64,000 nt of DNA from CAYWPG01 sp964460035 (GTDB taxonomy: Bacteria > Pseudomonadota > Gammaproteobacteria > Nitrococcales > AK92), in assembly GCA_964460035.1 (NCBI GenBank), contig CAYWPG010000011.1:1-64000 (forward strand), written 5' to 3'. A program made the translations under genes and the position numbers. The notes below the pieces were generated by a model that was given only the letters and a program-made list of their open reading frames with translations, was not told the origin of the DNA and made no database searches. This document shows, piece after piece, positions 44,349 to 52,730 of the stretch (the first letter of the stretch is position 1; each line of letters starts with the position of its first letter).

Positions 44349-44468
44349 CACCAGCGCCCGATCTACTCCCGCGCCGCAGCGGGTACCATCGCCCGCGAGC
44401 CCGTAAGGAGTTTTCTCGGCACCGTTGAGTCGGCGCGGCGCAGGGGAACTCGCAACATCCGTATCAGC

Positions 44469-44492
44469 GCCGCCCCGCCACGACGGGGCGGC
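44469..44492 (-). terminator. Hairpin downstream of the MTIP gene
   Basis: GCCGCCCCG (44469-44477) and CGGGGCGGC (44484-44492) form a perfect 9-bp stem with a 6-base loop, between the convergent csiV and MTIP stops. There is no clear T-run. It probably ends the long minus-strand operon that finishes with MTIP. Confidence 0.55.
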
Positions 44493-44496
44493 AATA

Positions 44497-45237
44497 TCAC
44501 AGCAGCGGGATTACCGTCCGCAATAGCTGGCGCACCTTCTCCATCCCGGCTTCGAGGTGACAGCCTAGCTCTTCCATAGAGATGATCTCCCCCGGCACTA
44601 CGCCTGCGGCCCAATTGACCACCAGCGCGCAGGTGGCATAAGCCATCTCCAGCTCCCGGGCCAGTACCGCTTCCGGCATGCCGGTCATCCCCACCATGTC
44701 GCAGCCGTCGTTGCGCATCCTGCGAATCTCCGCCGCCGTCTCCAGCCGTGGCCCCTGCGTAGCTCCGTAGGTGCCGCCATCGATGGCGTCGATACCAGCC
44801 TTGGCCGCGGCCTGCAACAGCTTGGCCCGCAGCTCGGCGTCGTATGGATAGGTGAAGTCTACATGCGTGACGTGGGTCAGATCGACTTCGAAAAACGTGT
44901 GCGGCCGCGACCAGGTGTAATCGATGATCTGGTCGGGGATGACGATGCTACGCGGAGCCAGCTTCTCGGTGATGCCGCCTACCGCCGCTACGGCGATCAC
45001 TCTCTTCACGCCAAGGTGTTTGAGAGCCCAGATGTTGGCGCGGTAGTTCACGCGGTGCGGCGGAATGGTATGGCCGTAGCCATGCCGGGCGAGGAACATG
45101 ATTTCCTTGCCGTTGAGCACGCCATGAGTGATGGGCCCCGACGGCTCCCCGTAGGGCGTATGCACAACCTCCCGATGGGTGATCTCCAACCCTTTCAGGG
45201 TCGTCAGTCCGGTGCCGCCGATTATGGCTACGCTCAT
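44497..45237 (-). CDS. S-methyl-5'-thioinosine phosphorylase (MTIP)
   Basis: A 246-residue purine-nucleoside-phosphorylase-fold enzyme. The MTAP/MTIP family cleaves methylthio-nucleosides from polyamine synthesis. GGTGLTTLKGLEI (phosphate loop), HRVNYRANIWALKHLGVKRV, AVAAVGGITEKL and the GMTGMPEAVLARELEMAYA segment are seen. The GMTGMPEA form, rather than MTTxPE, is that of the Pseudomonas enzyme, which prefers methylthioinosine. It is the last gene of a salvage operon behind hpt, and its position after nagZ and near mfd/csiV matches Pseudomonas. Confidence 0.9.
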   Translation of the reverse strand: MSVAIIGGTGLTTLKGLEITHREVVHTPYGEPSGPITHGVLNGKEIMFLARHGYGHTIPPHRVNYRANIWALKHLGVKRVIAVAAVGGITEKLAPRSIVIPDQIIDYTWSRPHTFFEVDLTHVTHVDFTYPYDAELRAKLLQAAAKAGIDAIDGGTYGATQGPRLETAAEIRRMRNDGCDMVGMTGMPEAVLARELEMAYATCALVVNWAAGVVPGEIISMEELGCHLEAGMEKVRQLLRTVIPLL

Positions 45238-45293
45238 TCCCTCAATCCCACCTGCAATTCAAAGTTCCACCGTCTCCGGCACGCCCTGCCCCA

Positions 45294-45845
45294 TCACTCG
45301 GGGGCGGCGTAAATACCGCTCACGTTGCGGAGCAGCCCCTTATAATCCATGCCGGCGCCGAAGACGTAACGATCTCCAACCGTGAGTCCCACGTAATCGG
45401 CCTTCAAGTCGCCGTGGCGGCGATCGTGTTGTTTCTCCACCAGCACGGCGCTGTACACAGCCTGCGCCCCGTCGGCACGGCATTGTTCGAGTATGCCCGC
45501 CAGGGTGAACCCTTCATCGAGAATATCGTCGATGACCAGCACCACTCGATCGCGCAACGGCGTACGCGGCCGCGCCAGCCAAACGAGTTCGCCACCTGTC
45601 GTTTCGCCCTGATAGCGGGTTGCGTGCACGTAATCGAGTTCCAGCGGAAACTTCAGTAGCGGCAACAAGCGGCCGGCCGGCACCAAGCCACCGGTCATCA
45701 CGCATAATACCAACGGCAGCGTATCGGCAAGATCCGCCGTAATGGCTGCGGCCATCCGCTCCAGCGCCGTAGTCACGGCAGCTTCGTCGTGCAGCAGTTC
45801 GGATTGCGCCAGTACGCGGCGGGCTTCTTCGGCAGAAATGCTCAT
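45294..45845 (-). CDS. hpt: Hypoxanthine (guanine) phosphoribosyltransferase
   Basis: A 183-residue type I PRTase. It converts hypoxanthine, and perhaps guanine, with PRPP to IMP or GMP. The PRPP loop is VVLVIDDILDEGFTLAGIL (about residues 100-118), and the hood and flexible-loop segments are LCVMTGGLVPAGRLLPLL and HATRYQGETTGGELVW. DRYVFGAGMDYKGLLRN supplies the purine-binding end. It sits 6 bases after dsrE-like and 56 bases before MTIP, fitting joint salvage of the hypoxanthine that MTIP makes. Confidence 0.93.
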   Translation of the reverse strand: MSISAEEARRVLAQSELLHDEAAVTTALERMAAAITADLADTLPLVLCVMTGGLVPAGRLLPLLKFPLELDYVHATRYQGETTGGELVWLARPRTPLRDRVVLVIDDILDEGFTLAGILEQCRADGAQAVYSAVLVEKQHDRRHGDLKADYVGLTVGDRYVFGAGMDYKGLLRNVSGIYAAPE

Positions 45846-45851
45846 GGGGCC

Positions 45852-46220
45852 TCAATAGGTAAGAGTCACTGTGTCGTCGTCCATCGCTTCGCTGATCAGG
45901 TAGGCGCCGCCTACCGTCTCCACGATCTCCGGGATTAGATCATCGCCCCAGAGCTCCAGCGTGGGCGTGCAGACTTTGAACTTGACGCCGGCCTCATGCG
46001 CCTCACGCATGACATCGTAGACCGTCTTATCGCTGCCCGGCTTGATGCGCAGCTTGTCGGCAACGCCCTTGATGGCGAGCTTGCCGGACAGTCCGGTGAG
46101 CACAACTTCTACATCGTACTCCATGGCCGCCGCCACGGTAGCTTGGAACAGCGGTGCGCCAAGCTCTGCCGCGTTGGCCGGATCGGAATTGACCATAACG
46201 ATTAGCAGCTTGTGCGCCAT
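45852..46220 (-). CDS. DsrE family protein
   Basis: A 122-residue DsrE/DsrF-like protein. Typical members relay sulfur or are of unknown function. N-terminal KLLIVMVNSDPANAAELGAPLF then ATVAAAMEYDVEVVLTGLSG fits the single-domain DsrE fold. A Cys is present near residue 83 (FKVCTPTLELWG), as in sulfur-accepting relatives, but I do not see the other DsrEFH subunits. It lies between nagZ and hpt; its role in that operon is unknown. Confidence 0.82.
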   Translation of the reverse strand: MAHKLLIVMVNSDPANAAELGAPLFQATVAAAMEYDVEVVLTGLSGKLAIKGVADKLRIKPGSDKTVYDVMREAHEAGVKFKVCTPTLELWGDDLIPEIVETVGGAYLISEAMDDDTVTLTY

Positions 46221-46252
46221 CGGCTATCCATGTTGCTAAAAAAGAGGCCGCA

Positions 46253-47284
46253 TTATAGGAATGCGCCCGAGTCGAAGCCAGCCCCGCCGGTCACCAGCTC
46301 CACCGCTTCCCGCCAAGCGGGGCTCGCTCGCAGGGTTGCCCAGTCCGGCCCCGGCCGTCCCAGCATCGCGGCAATACGGCGCGCGGCCGCCGGCTGGGCG
46401 GAAGCCACCGACAGCACCGCATCGAGCTCGTCGAGCTCGTTGCACAGCAGCACCATGTCGCAGCCGGCCTCCAGCGCCGCTTGCGCACGGGCAGCGTAAT
46501 CGCCTATGCAGTCGGCCGCTTGCATGCCCAAATCGTCGCTGAAGACGGCGCCGTCAAAACCGTAGCGGCCACGCAGAATGTCGGTCACCCACACCCGCGA
46601 GAAACTCCCGGGCAACGTGTCTACGCTTTCATAGATCACGTGCGCCATCATCATGCCGCCTATCCCGCTCTCGATCAGCCGCTGAAACGGAAGCAAATCG
46701 GCACTCAGCTGCTCCCATGAGCGCGGGTCCCGCGGCAACTCCAGATGCGAGTCTTCACGCACCGATCCATGCCCCGGGAAATGCTTACCCGTCGCGGCCA
46801 TGCCGGCGCGCGCCATGCCTTTCACATAGGCCTGGGCGATAGCGGCGATCGCCTCTGGCTCGTCATGGAAGGCACGGTCCCCGATGACCTGGCTGATTCC
46901 CTGCCCCAGGTCCAGCACGGGTGCGAAGCTGATGTCCACGCCCACCGCGCGCAACTCCGCAGCCATCAACCAGCCGTTTAGCTCGGCCAGCTTCAACGCC
47001 CGCGCCGGCTGTTCCCTATAGCGCTCCCCTAGCGTTGCCGGCGCTGGCAGCACTGTAAACTCGCCGCGGAACCGTTGCACCCGGCCTCCTTCCTGGTCCA
47101 CGGCTATCAGCAACCGCGGCTCGCGCAGCGCATGGATCTCGGCGCATAGCGCCTTGAGTTGCCCTACCGACTCGAAGTTGCGCGTGAACAGAATGACGCC
47201 ACCCACCGCTGGGTGCCGGAGCATCTCGCGGCTGGTCTCATCCAGTGCTGTGCCCGGGATGCCGATCATGACCTGGCCAAGCAT
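46253..47284 (-). CDS. nagZ: Beta-N-acetylhexosaminidase NagZ
   Basis: NagZ is a cytoplasmic GH3 enzyme that removes N-acetylglucosamine from anhydro-muropeptides during wall recycling, and its products affect AmpC induction. About 343 residues. The catalytic His loop is in ATGKHFPGHGSVREDSH and the catalytic Asp in FSDDLGMQAADC; LIAVDQEGGRVQRFRGEF is also typical. The frame opens at 47305 (ATGA overlap with the preceding gene), but AAGGA sits 8 bases before an ATG at 47284, which also matches the homologous N-terminus MLGQVMIG. I use 47284; the longer start is possible. Confidence 0.93.
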   Translation of the reverse strand: MLGQVMIGIPGTALDETSREMLRHPAVGGVILFTRNFESVGQLKALCAEIHALREPRLLIAVDQEGGRVQRFRGEFTVLPAPATLGERYREQPARALKLAELNGWLMAAELRAVGVDISFAPVLDLGQGISQVIGDRAFHDEPEAIAAIAQAYVKGMARAGMAATGKHFPGHGSVREDSHLELPRDPRSWEQLSADLLPFQRLIESGIGGMMMAHVIYESVDTLPGSFSRVWVTDILRGRYGFDGAVFSDDLGMQAADCIGDYAARAQAALEAGCDMVLLCNELDELDAVLSVASAQPAAARRIAAMLGRPGPDWATLRASPAWREAVELVTGGAGFDSGAFL

Positions 47285-47301
47285 CGCCCGTTCCTTCTTG
47301 C

Positions 47302-47808
47302 TCATTCATAAATCAGTACACGCGTGCCCACCGGAACGCGCTCGAACAGGTCGGCCACGTCCGCATTGCGCATGCGGATACAGCCCCTGGACCCGGGCTG
47401 CCCAAGCGGGGTGCTATCCGGACAGCCGTGGAAATAGATGTAGCGGCGCATGGTGTCGCAACGACCCAAACGGTTGAAACCGCGCTCCAGCCCGCTAAGC
47501 CAGAGTATGCGCGTCAATATCCAGTCACGGTTAGGGTAGCGACGTCCGAGCTCGGCATTGTAGATCTCGCCGGTCCAGCGGCGCCCGACGAACACCCCGC
47601 CCAGGGGCGTCCCTGCGCCGATCTTGGCGCGTATCACGTGCCATCCGCGCGGGGTGCAACCGCTGCCCTCCTGCTCCCCGGGCCCGTTGACCGCCGTGGA
47701 TACCGGGTACTCGACGAGTACGGCATCTCCCTCCCGCAGCTGCACGCGCTGGGCGGCCAAATCGACCGCAAGCCACAGCTCGTTTGGCGCAGCCGGGCGC
47801 ACCGTCAT
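47302..47808 (-). CDS. L,D-transpeptidase, YkuD domain
   Basis: About 168 residues. YkuD enzymes form 3-3 cross-links or attach lipoprotein to peptidoglycan. The catalytic motif YFHGCPDSTPLG followed by GSRGCIRM has the conserved His, Ser, catalytic Cys and Arg. No signal peptide or membrane helix is visible in this start choice, which is odd for a wall enzyme; the frame upstream to 47895 adds none, so export may be by other means or it may act on cytoplasmic muropeptides like LdcA-type enzymes. The start overlaps the CYTH gene stop by four bases. Confidence 0.88.
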   Translation of the reverse strand: MTVRPAAPNELWLAVDLAAQRVQLREGDAVLVEYPVSTAVNGPGEQEGSGCTPRGWHVIRAKIGAGTPLGGVFVGRRWTGEIYNAELGRRYPNRDWILTRILWLSGLERGFNRLGRCDTMRRYIYFHGCPDSTPLGQPGSRGCIRMRNADVADLFERVPVGTRVLIYE

Positions 47809-48284
47809 CCCGCATCTCCCCAGTGGCGGAAGGGCTTCTTGGCGAGGTTGGCATTGTAATAACGGGCATCGTCCGACACTTCCTCGCCCAGCCATGGCGG
47901 GCGCTCGAAGGACTCGTCAGGGTCGGACAGCTCGATCTCGGCCAAAATCAGTCCGGCATTGTCGCCGCCGAACACATCGACCTCCCACACATGCTCGCCA
48001 TATGGCACGAAGAAGCGCTCCTTCTCGATCAGCGGTCCCGTGCAGAGCCTATCCAGCATCTCGACCGCATCGCTCGCGGGAATCGGATATTCGTACTCGA
48101 GCCGGCTGATACCCTGCTGCGCCCCCTTCACAGCAATTACCGCAGCGCCGTCGGCCAACCGTACCCGCACCACCACATCCGGACGGTCCGAGAGATATCC
48201 TTGCCGGTAAGAAGTACTGTGCGTCGCACTGGCGCGCCACCCATCGTTCCGAACCAGGAACTTACGCTCGATTTCTCGCCCCAT
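47805..48284 (-). CDS. CYTH domain protein, probable inorganic triphosphatase
   Basis: About 159 residues, a CYTH (triphosphate tunnel metalloenzyme) protein. The hallmark ExExK in REIERKFLVRNDGW starts at residue 3, then VVVRVRLADGAAVIAVKG and LIEKERFFVPYGEHVWEVDVF bring the acidic and basic residues of the tunnel. Bacterial members are inorganic triphosphatases. The frame opens at 48302, but ATG at 48284 gives MGREIERKFL as in homologues. It begins the operon with L,D-transpeptidase and nagZ; how a triphosphatase relates to wall recycling is unknown. Confidence 0.9.
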   Translation of the reverse strand: MGREIERKFLVRNDGWRASATHSTSYRQGYLSDRPDVVVRVRLADGAAVIAVKGAQQGISRLEYEYPIPASDAVEMLDRLCTGPLIEKERFFVPYGEHVWEVDVFGGDNAGLILAEIELSDPDESFERPPWLGEEVSDDARYYNANLAKKPFRHWGDAG

Positions 48285-48567
48285 GATCGTTTTCTCTATC
48301 AACGATGCGCTGATGGTACCTTAAAAGTACCCTTGGTTTCGCCGAGATGCGCACGTACACGCCGCCATGCGGCTGGAGCAGCCGCTGCGGCCATCGCCGC
48401 GCCGCAAGATCCCAAGCTAAGGCCCGGCATGGCTTTATCGGCGACAGGCGCTGTAAACTTGCCAGCGAAGAATTTCCGTGTCGCCTCGCCCGTGCGGAAA
48501 CGACCCTAGTGATGGGCGAAAGCGTCGATGGATCTACCGCCATGGATCAAGAAGGATAGCCAACGCA

Positions 48568-49281
48568 ATGAAACGTCTAGTATTGCTACGTCACGGCCAA
48601 AGCGAATGGAACCTGGAGAACCGCTTCACCGGTTGGGTGGACGTCGATCTGACAGAAACCGGACGCAAGGAAGCCAAGGCCGCCGGGGCACTGCTGAAGG
48701 CGCACGGGTTCCGCATCGACCACGCTTTTGCCTCGGTGCTCAAGCGGGCTATCCGTACGCTCTGGCTGGTTCTCGATGAGCTGGACCAGATGTGGGTGCC
48801 CGTGACCAAGGACTGGCGCCTGAACGAGCGTCACTACGGCGGCTTGACCGGCCTGAACAAGGCGGAGACCGCAACCAAGTACGGCGATGAGCAGGTTCAT
48901 ATCTGGCGGCGCAGTTACGACGTCGCGCCACCGGAGCTTGCCCCGGATGACAGCCGCCATCCCCGTTTCGATCCGCGCTACGCCTCGCTGCCGCCCTCTG
49001 CGCTGCCCAGCACGGAATCGTTGAAGACGACGCTGGAGCGTGTTCTGCCGTTCTGGGAATCCGACATTGCGCCTACTTTGAAGCGTTCCAACACGGTGCT
49101 CATCGCCGCCCACGGCAACAGCCTGCGAGCGCTGATCAAGCACCTCGAACAGCTCGATGACGAAGCCATCACCAAGGTCGAGATACCCACAGGCGATCCC
49201 TTAGTGTACGAACTCAATGATGATCTATCCCTTATCCGCAGCTATTACCTGCGCGAGATGCAGCCGCGGAGCGAAGTCTGA
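48568..49281 (+). CDS. gpmA: 2,3-bisphosphoglycerate-dependent phosphoglycerate mutase
   Basis: A 237-residue glycolytic and gluconeogenic mutase. Histidine-phosphatase motifs are intact: LRHGQSEWNLENRFTGW (phospho-His), SVLKRAIRTLWL, ERHYGGLTGLNKAETATKYG, RRSYDVAPPEL and the AAHGNSLRALIKHLE second His. Length is near the 250 of E. coli, and the specific Arg/Lys tail fits the dependent type. The start at 48568 follows AAGGA at about 11 bases, so the frame further upstream (48478) is not used. A large hairpin follows. Confidence 0.94.
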   Translation: MKRLVLLRHGQSEWNLENRFTGWVDVDLTETGRKEAKAAGALLKAHGFRIDHAFASVLKRAIRTLWLVLDELDQMWVPVTKDWRLNERHYGGLTGLNKAETATKYGDEQVHIWRRSYDVAPPELAPDDSRHPRFDPRYASLPPSALPSTESLKTTLERVLPFWESDIAPTLKRSNTVLIAAHGNSLRALIKHLEQLDDEAITKVEIPTGDPLVYELNDDLSLIRSYYLREMQPRSEV

Positions 49282-49295
49282 GATCCTTACCCCAG

Positions 49296-49331
49296 CAGCG
49301 GGGCTGGCAGACAGACCTGCCAGCCCCGCTG
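49296..49331 (+). terminator. 15-bp perfect hairpin after gpmA
   Basis: Arms CAGCGGGGCTGGCAG (49296-49310) and CTGCCAGCCCCGCTG (49317-49331) are exact complements around a 6-base loop, 14 bases after the gpmA stop. No T-run follows. It may end the gpmA transcript or protect its 3' end. Confidence 0.6.
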
Positions 49332-49473
49332 GCGCGCTGGCAGCCCATGTCTGGCTCTCGATGAGCCGTCCGGCTTCGCTGTGAAAACACTGGAGGCTGT
49401 GCTTGCGCCCTGGGTTCGGGCGCGCCATCATCTGCCCGCATCCCCCACGCCCTTATTCGTACGAGGATACCGG

Positions 49474-49941
49474 GTGATCCGCATACTGCTACTAATGGGC
49501 CTGCTGGCCTTGCTAGTCATGCTGCTGGTACGTCCCGATCCGGAGCGCCTGAAACACGCTGCGCGCCGGGGGCTGCCGTGGATTCTGCTGGTGGTGCTGA
49601 CGCTATTGGTGGTCACTGGTCGCTTGCACTGGCTGCTGGGGGCTATAGGCGCCATACTGCCGTTCGTGCGCCGTCTGCTCGCCGCAACGCTTACGCTGGC
49701 ACCGCTGCTGACTCGCTGGCGGCGCCGCGAGCAAGCCGACGGCGAGCGCCCGCCGCATTCGCCACAGCTGGAACGCGATGAAGCCTATCAGATCTTGGGG
49801 CTCGCGCCTGGGGCGAGCATAGACGAGATCCGTTCCGCCCACCGCAGTCTGATACAGAAACTGCATCCTGACCGCGGCGGCTCGGCCTACTTGGCCGCAC
49901 GCATTAACCAGGCCAAGGATCTGCTGCTCAAAGGCAGGTAG
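49474..49941 (+). CDS. Membrane-anchored J-domain (DnaJ-like) protein
   Basis: About 155 residues. A hydrophobic N-terminus (IRILLLMGLLALLVMLLV) and a second segment near residue 35 are followed by an Arg-rich loop. The C-terminal J-domain DEAYQILGLAPGASIDEIRS carries a clear HPD (LIQKLHPDRGG). Such DjlA/DnaJ-like proteins recruit Hsp70 to the membrane. GTG at 49474 with GAGG 7 bases upstream gives a short tail before the helix; a more upstream GTG at 49381 is less likely. No dnaK is nearby. Confidence 0.85.
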   Translation: MIRILLLMGLLALLVMLLVRPDPERLKHAARRGLPWILLVVLTLLVVTGRLHWLLGAIGAILPFVRRLLAATLTLAPLLTRWRRREQADGERPPHSPQLERDEAYQILGLAPGASIDEIRSAHRSLIQKLHPDRGGSAYLAARINQAKDLLLKGR

Positions 49942-49991
49942 GCTGAAGCTAGTGCGCCCTGGCGCACGTCAGGCAGCAAGCGAGCCCGGCG

Positions 49992-50456
49992 TCAGTCCAG
50001 GGCAGCTCTGAGCACCTCCCACTCTATCTCGCCTTGCTCGTCGATGCGGAACTCGGCCAGCAAGGTGCCGCGAATATGTCCATCCTCGTATGCCGCCCAG
50101 ACCCAACGCGCGTTCAACACCACCGACTCTTCCGGCACGAAGCGCATGACTCCCCCGTGAACGCCCTCATGAGGAATCAGCTCCGGCCGTTCTGCCAAAT
50201 CAAGCAGCAGGTCTGTTTCCGGCTCGCTCAAGCCTTGGCGCTGTAGCCGCCGACGCTCCGACTCCCGCAGGCCGAGCAAGGGCCCAGGACGTTCCAGGCG
50301 CATAGCCTCCAGCCGCCGATTGACCGCCTCCAGCTCCTGCCGGCTGTACGCCAGCTGCCGCGACTGCAACCCATACAGCACCGCCAGCGCAGCGAGTGCT
50401 AGTACGGTCACGCCCATGATCAAACGCATGACGAGCTGCCCGGTTCTACTGGCCAT
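49992..50456 (-). CDS. Unknown membrane-anchored protein with coiled coil
   Basis: A 154-residue protein of no family I recognise. It has one N-terminal transmembrane helix (MRLIMGVTVLALAALAVLYG), then a charged helical stretch (residues 33-55, leucine-rich, probably coiled coil) and a C-terminal beta-rich part from about residue 90 with VVLNARWVWAAYEDGHIRG. The soluble part probably lies in the periplasm. It converges with the J-protein gene and is downstream of the rssA-like gene on the same strand, 90 bases away. The function is unknown. Confidence 0.7.
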   Translation of the reverse strand: MASRTGQLVMRLIMGVTVLALAALAVLYGLQSRQLAYSRQELEAVNRRLEAMRLERPGPLLGLRESERRRLQRQGLSEPETDLLLDLAERPELIPHEGVHGGVMRFVPEESVVLNARWVWAAYEDGHIRGTLLAEFRIDEQGEIEWEVLRAALD

Positions 50457-50546
50457 GTATGCTCCGGTGAGGGTGATGAGCGGGCGGCGTGCGCCCCCCA
50501 GGATGGTGGATTCAGCCGTGGACCTTACGCGCTCTGCCGCAGTGCC

Positions 50547-51533
50547 TCACTCCACGAGCTCGGACTGTTCGGACATTCGCGCGTCGTTTCGGTATCTGCC
50601 GAGCAAGTCGCGCAGTGCTGGCAACATCCGGCGCACACAGCGCTCGCCCTCGGCCATCGCCTCCTCGGCGCGTGCGAAGTCTAACAGGTCCAAATGGCCG
50701 AGGCGCGGCGACAGCATCAGATCGGGCGGATCCCCTGCCAAGCGGCTACGGGTAATGCGGTCCTGCATGATGTTCAGCGAACCGGCGAGCACCTGGGCAA
50801 AACTGGGCGCCACCGGCGCTTCGGCCGCCAGTTCTCCTACCGGCGCCGGGCGTGCCAACCCCAGGCTGCGTCCGAGCTTCTCCACCCAGGTGGCATCGCT
50901 AATCCAGGTAGTGCCGCGAGTTCTGCGGTGTCGATGTCGCCCTAGCAGATCGTCGTTGAGGTTGACCGCGATTACCAGATCCGCCCCCAGCGCGCGACAA
51001 ACGCTCACCGGCACCGGGTTGACCAGCCCGCCGTCCACCAGCCACCGCCCCTGGTGGTACACCGGGGTAAAGAGGCCTGGCAGCGAAATCGATGCACGCA
51101 TTGCGGTCAGCAACTCTCCGTGCTGCAGCCAAACCTCTGCACCGGTCTCCAGATCGGTCGCGACGGCGGCAAAGCGCTTCTCCAAAGACTCGATCGCAAC
51201 GTCTTCCAGATGCTGCCTGTACAGATCCATGAGACGCTTGCCGGCGATAGCGCCGCCGCCACTTAGGGTAAAGTCCATATACGCCAGTACATCGCGTCGT
51301 GTCAGGCGACTCACCCAAGCCCTCAGCGGCCCCAGTTTGCCGGCGGCATAGAGTCCGCCCACCAATGCCCCGATCGAACTGCCACAAACGATGGCAGGCT
51401 CCACGCCTTCGGCTGCCAGCGCATCGAGCACGCCGATGTGGGCCCAGCCCCGGGCCGATCCGCTGCCCAGCGCGATACCGATGCGCGGCCTAAGCGGCGA
51501 CACAGTTGAATCCGAAGACTGAGGTACTGTCAT
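50547..51533 (-). CDS. rssA: Patatin-like phospholipase family protein (RssA-like)
   Basis: A 328-residue patatin domain protein. The oxyanion loop is GSGSARGWAHIGVLDAL, the nucleophile Ser is in CGSSIGALVGGLYAAGKL (GxSxG), and the Asp is in VDGGLVNPVPVSVCRALGAD. Such proteins hydrolyse acyl esters; RssA itself has no well-settled function. Two segments (GLFTPVYHQGRWLV and the basic GRHRHRRTRG stretch) are typical of this branch. The next gene downstream on this strand is the unknown one at 49992-50456. Confidence 0.88.
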   Translation of the reverse strand: MTVPQSSDSTVSPLRPRIGIALGSGSARGWAHIGVLDALAAEGVEPAIVCGSSIGALVGGLYAAGKLGPLRAWVSRLTRRDVLAYMDFTLSGGGAIAGKRLMDLYRQHLEDVAIESLEKRFAAVATDLETGAEVWLQHGELLTAMRASISLPGLFTPVYHQGRWLVDGGLVNPVPVSVCRALGADLVIAVNLNDDLLGRHRHRRTRGTTWISDATWVEKLGRSLGLARPAPVGELAAEAPVAPSFAQVLAGSLNIMQDRITRSRLAGDPPDLMLSPRLGHLDLLDFARAEEAMAEGERCVRRMLPALRDLLGRYRNDARMSEQSELVE

Positions 51534-51580
51534 TACCGCTCTAAGGCTCTTGTCATTGTTTTCTGGATCTCTAAACCAGG

Positions 51581-51605
51581 CTGTGGCGCGCCGATCGCGC
51601 CACAG
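51581..51605 (-). terminator. Hairpin downstream of uspA
   Basis: CTGTGGCGCG and CGCGCCACAG form a perfect 10-bp stem with a 5-base loop between uspA and the rssA-like gene. On the minus strand, CCTGGTTTAG follows. Confidence 0.5.
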
Positions 51606-51692
51606 TCCGCGACCCGCCAGCGCCTACCGGTACAGCGGTAACGATGGCCGCCGTGCCCATAGCGTGGCGCGAGCGCGATGCGCCTACAACGA

Positions 51693-52163
51693 TCAGCGCA
51701 CCAAGGTTACCGGACAAGGCGCGTGATGCGCGACCTTGCTGCTAACGCTACCGAGCAGCAACCCGGCGATGGTGGAGTGACCGCGCGTGCCCATTACGAT
51801 CAGGGTCTCGGGGTGATCGTGTACGTAAGCCAAGATGGCTTCCGCTGGATCGCGGCGGATGACGATCTCCCTCATCGGCGGTATCGGCTCCGGTAGCGAT
51901 GCCCGCATCGCGCCGAACACCTCCGCTCCCGCCTCCTCCGCTAACCGCGCCAATTCGCTACCGCTCATGCGCATGTTCAAATCCTGCAGCTCCGGATAGC
52001 CTAAGCCCACCAACAAGGTGGGCATGGGGTCCGGGTAGGCGTATAGCAGAACGATATCCAGCGCGGCCGCGCGGGCCATGTCCACAGCATGGCGCAAGGC
52101 ACGCTTTGCGTTCTCGGATCCATCCACAGGTACCAGAATTGTACTGAAGCTACCAATCGACAT
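51693..52163 (-). CDS. Universal stress protein
   Basis: About 156 residues, a single Usp domain. TILVPVDGSENAKRALRHAV at the N-terminus and the ATP-binding motif MGTRGHSTIAGLLLGSVS (G-2x-G-9x-G-S) near the C-terminus mark the ATP-binding, UspFG-like type. The long frame upstream to 52376 is not used: GGAGG lies 4 bases before the ATG at 52163. It is monocistronic, with a hairpin downstream and a long divergent gap upstream. It is probably induced in stress, as usual for the family. Confidence 0.92.
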   Translation of the reverse strand: MSIGSFSTILVPVDGSENAKRALRHAVDMARAAALDIVLLYAYPDPMPTLLVGLGYPELQDLNMRMSGSELARLAEEAGAEVFGAMRASLPEPIPPMREIVIRRDPAEAILAYVHDHPETLIVMGTRGHSTIAGLLLGSVSSKVAHHAPCPVTLVR

Positions 52164-52730
52164 GCTGCCTCCGTTACGGCCGAACTCGCGGTTTCTCGTT
52201 TCCGGCTGTGTGGATCCTCGCCGGTCCATCGCCAAAAGCGATTCCCATGGCCTACGTCCACACCTACCACCGTCGGTAGCCGCACCCCCGACAGCAACAG
52301 CCTGACAGCAATCCATGAGCCCGCGCTTGCCGCGTGTCAACTCTTTCATAAACGCGCACGCGCCGCTGCAGTCCATTCATGCCCCGCTTATCCGGCATTG
52401 CCTTTACCGCCGCATGAGGGCTGCTTGCCTACGATCCCCATACGTCCCGTCGCAGCGATGAACCCATGCGGGACCGGGAAGAAGATGCAGATGTTGATAT
52501 TGAAGCAGCGGATCCCATTTCTTCACTAAGGCCCGCGCTGCGGCACGCGGTTTCACCGCGCCCCCGCGAAAACGGTGAATAGCTCGTTCCATGGGCCGTC
52601 CCACGCTTCCTGAGCCGAACCGACGGCTGTAGCGAACGTCGCTTGATCGACGGTCGTATGTCTGCGTGCCGATGCGGGCAGCTGGTCGGGACGACAAGAG
52701 CGCTTCCGTTAGCGACTGAGGGGAACCGAT
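52164..52730. other. 567-base divergent gap between uspA and the HAD-UbiA gene
   Basis: Two divergent promoters should lie here. Short frames cross it in all registers, but none has a recognisable protein. I saw only small dyads such as ATCGC-caaaa-GCGAT near 52228. I could not pick out convincing -35/-10 boxes. Confidence 0.4.
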
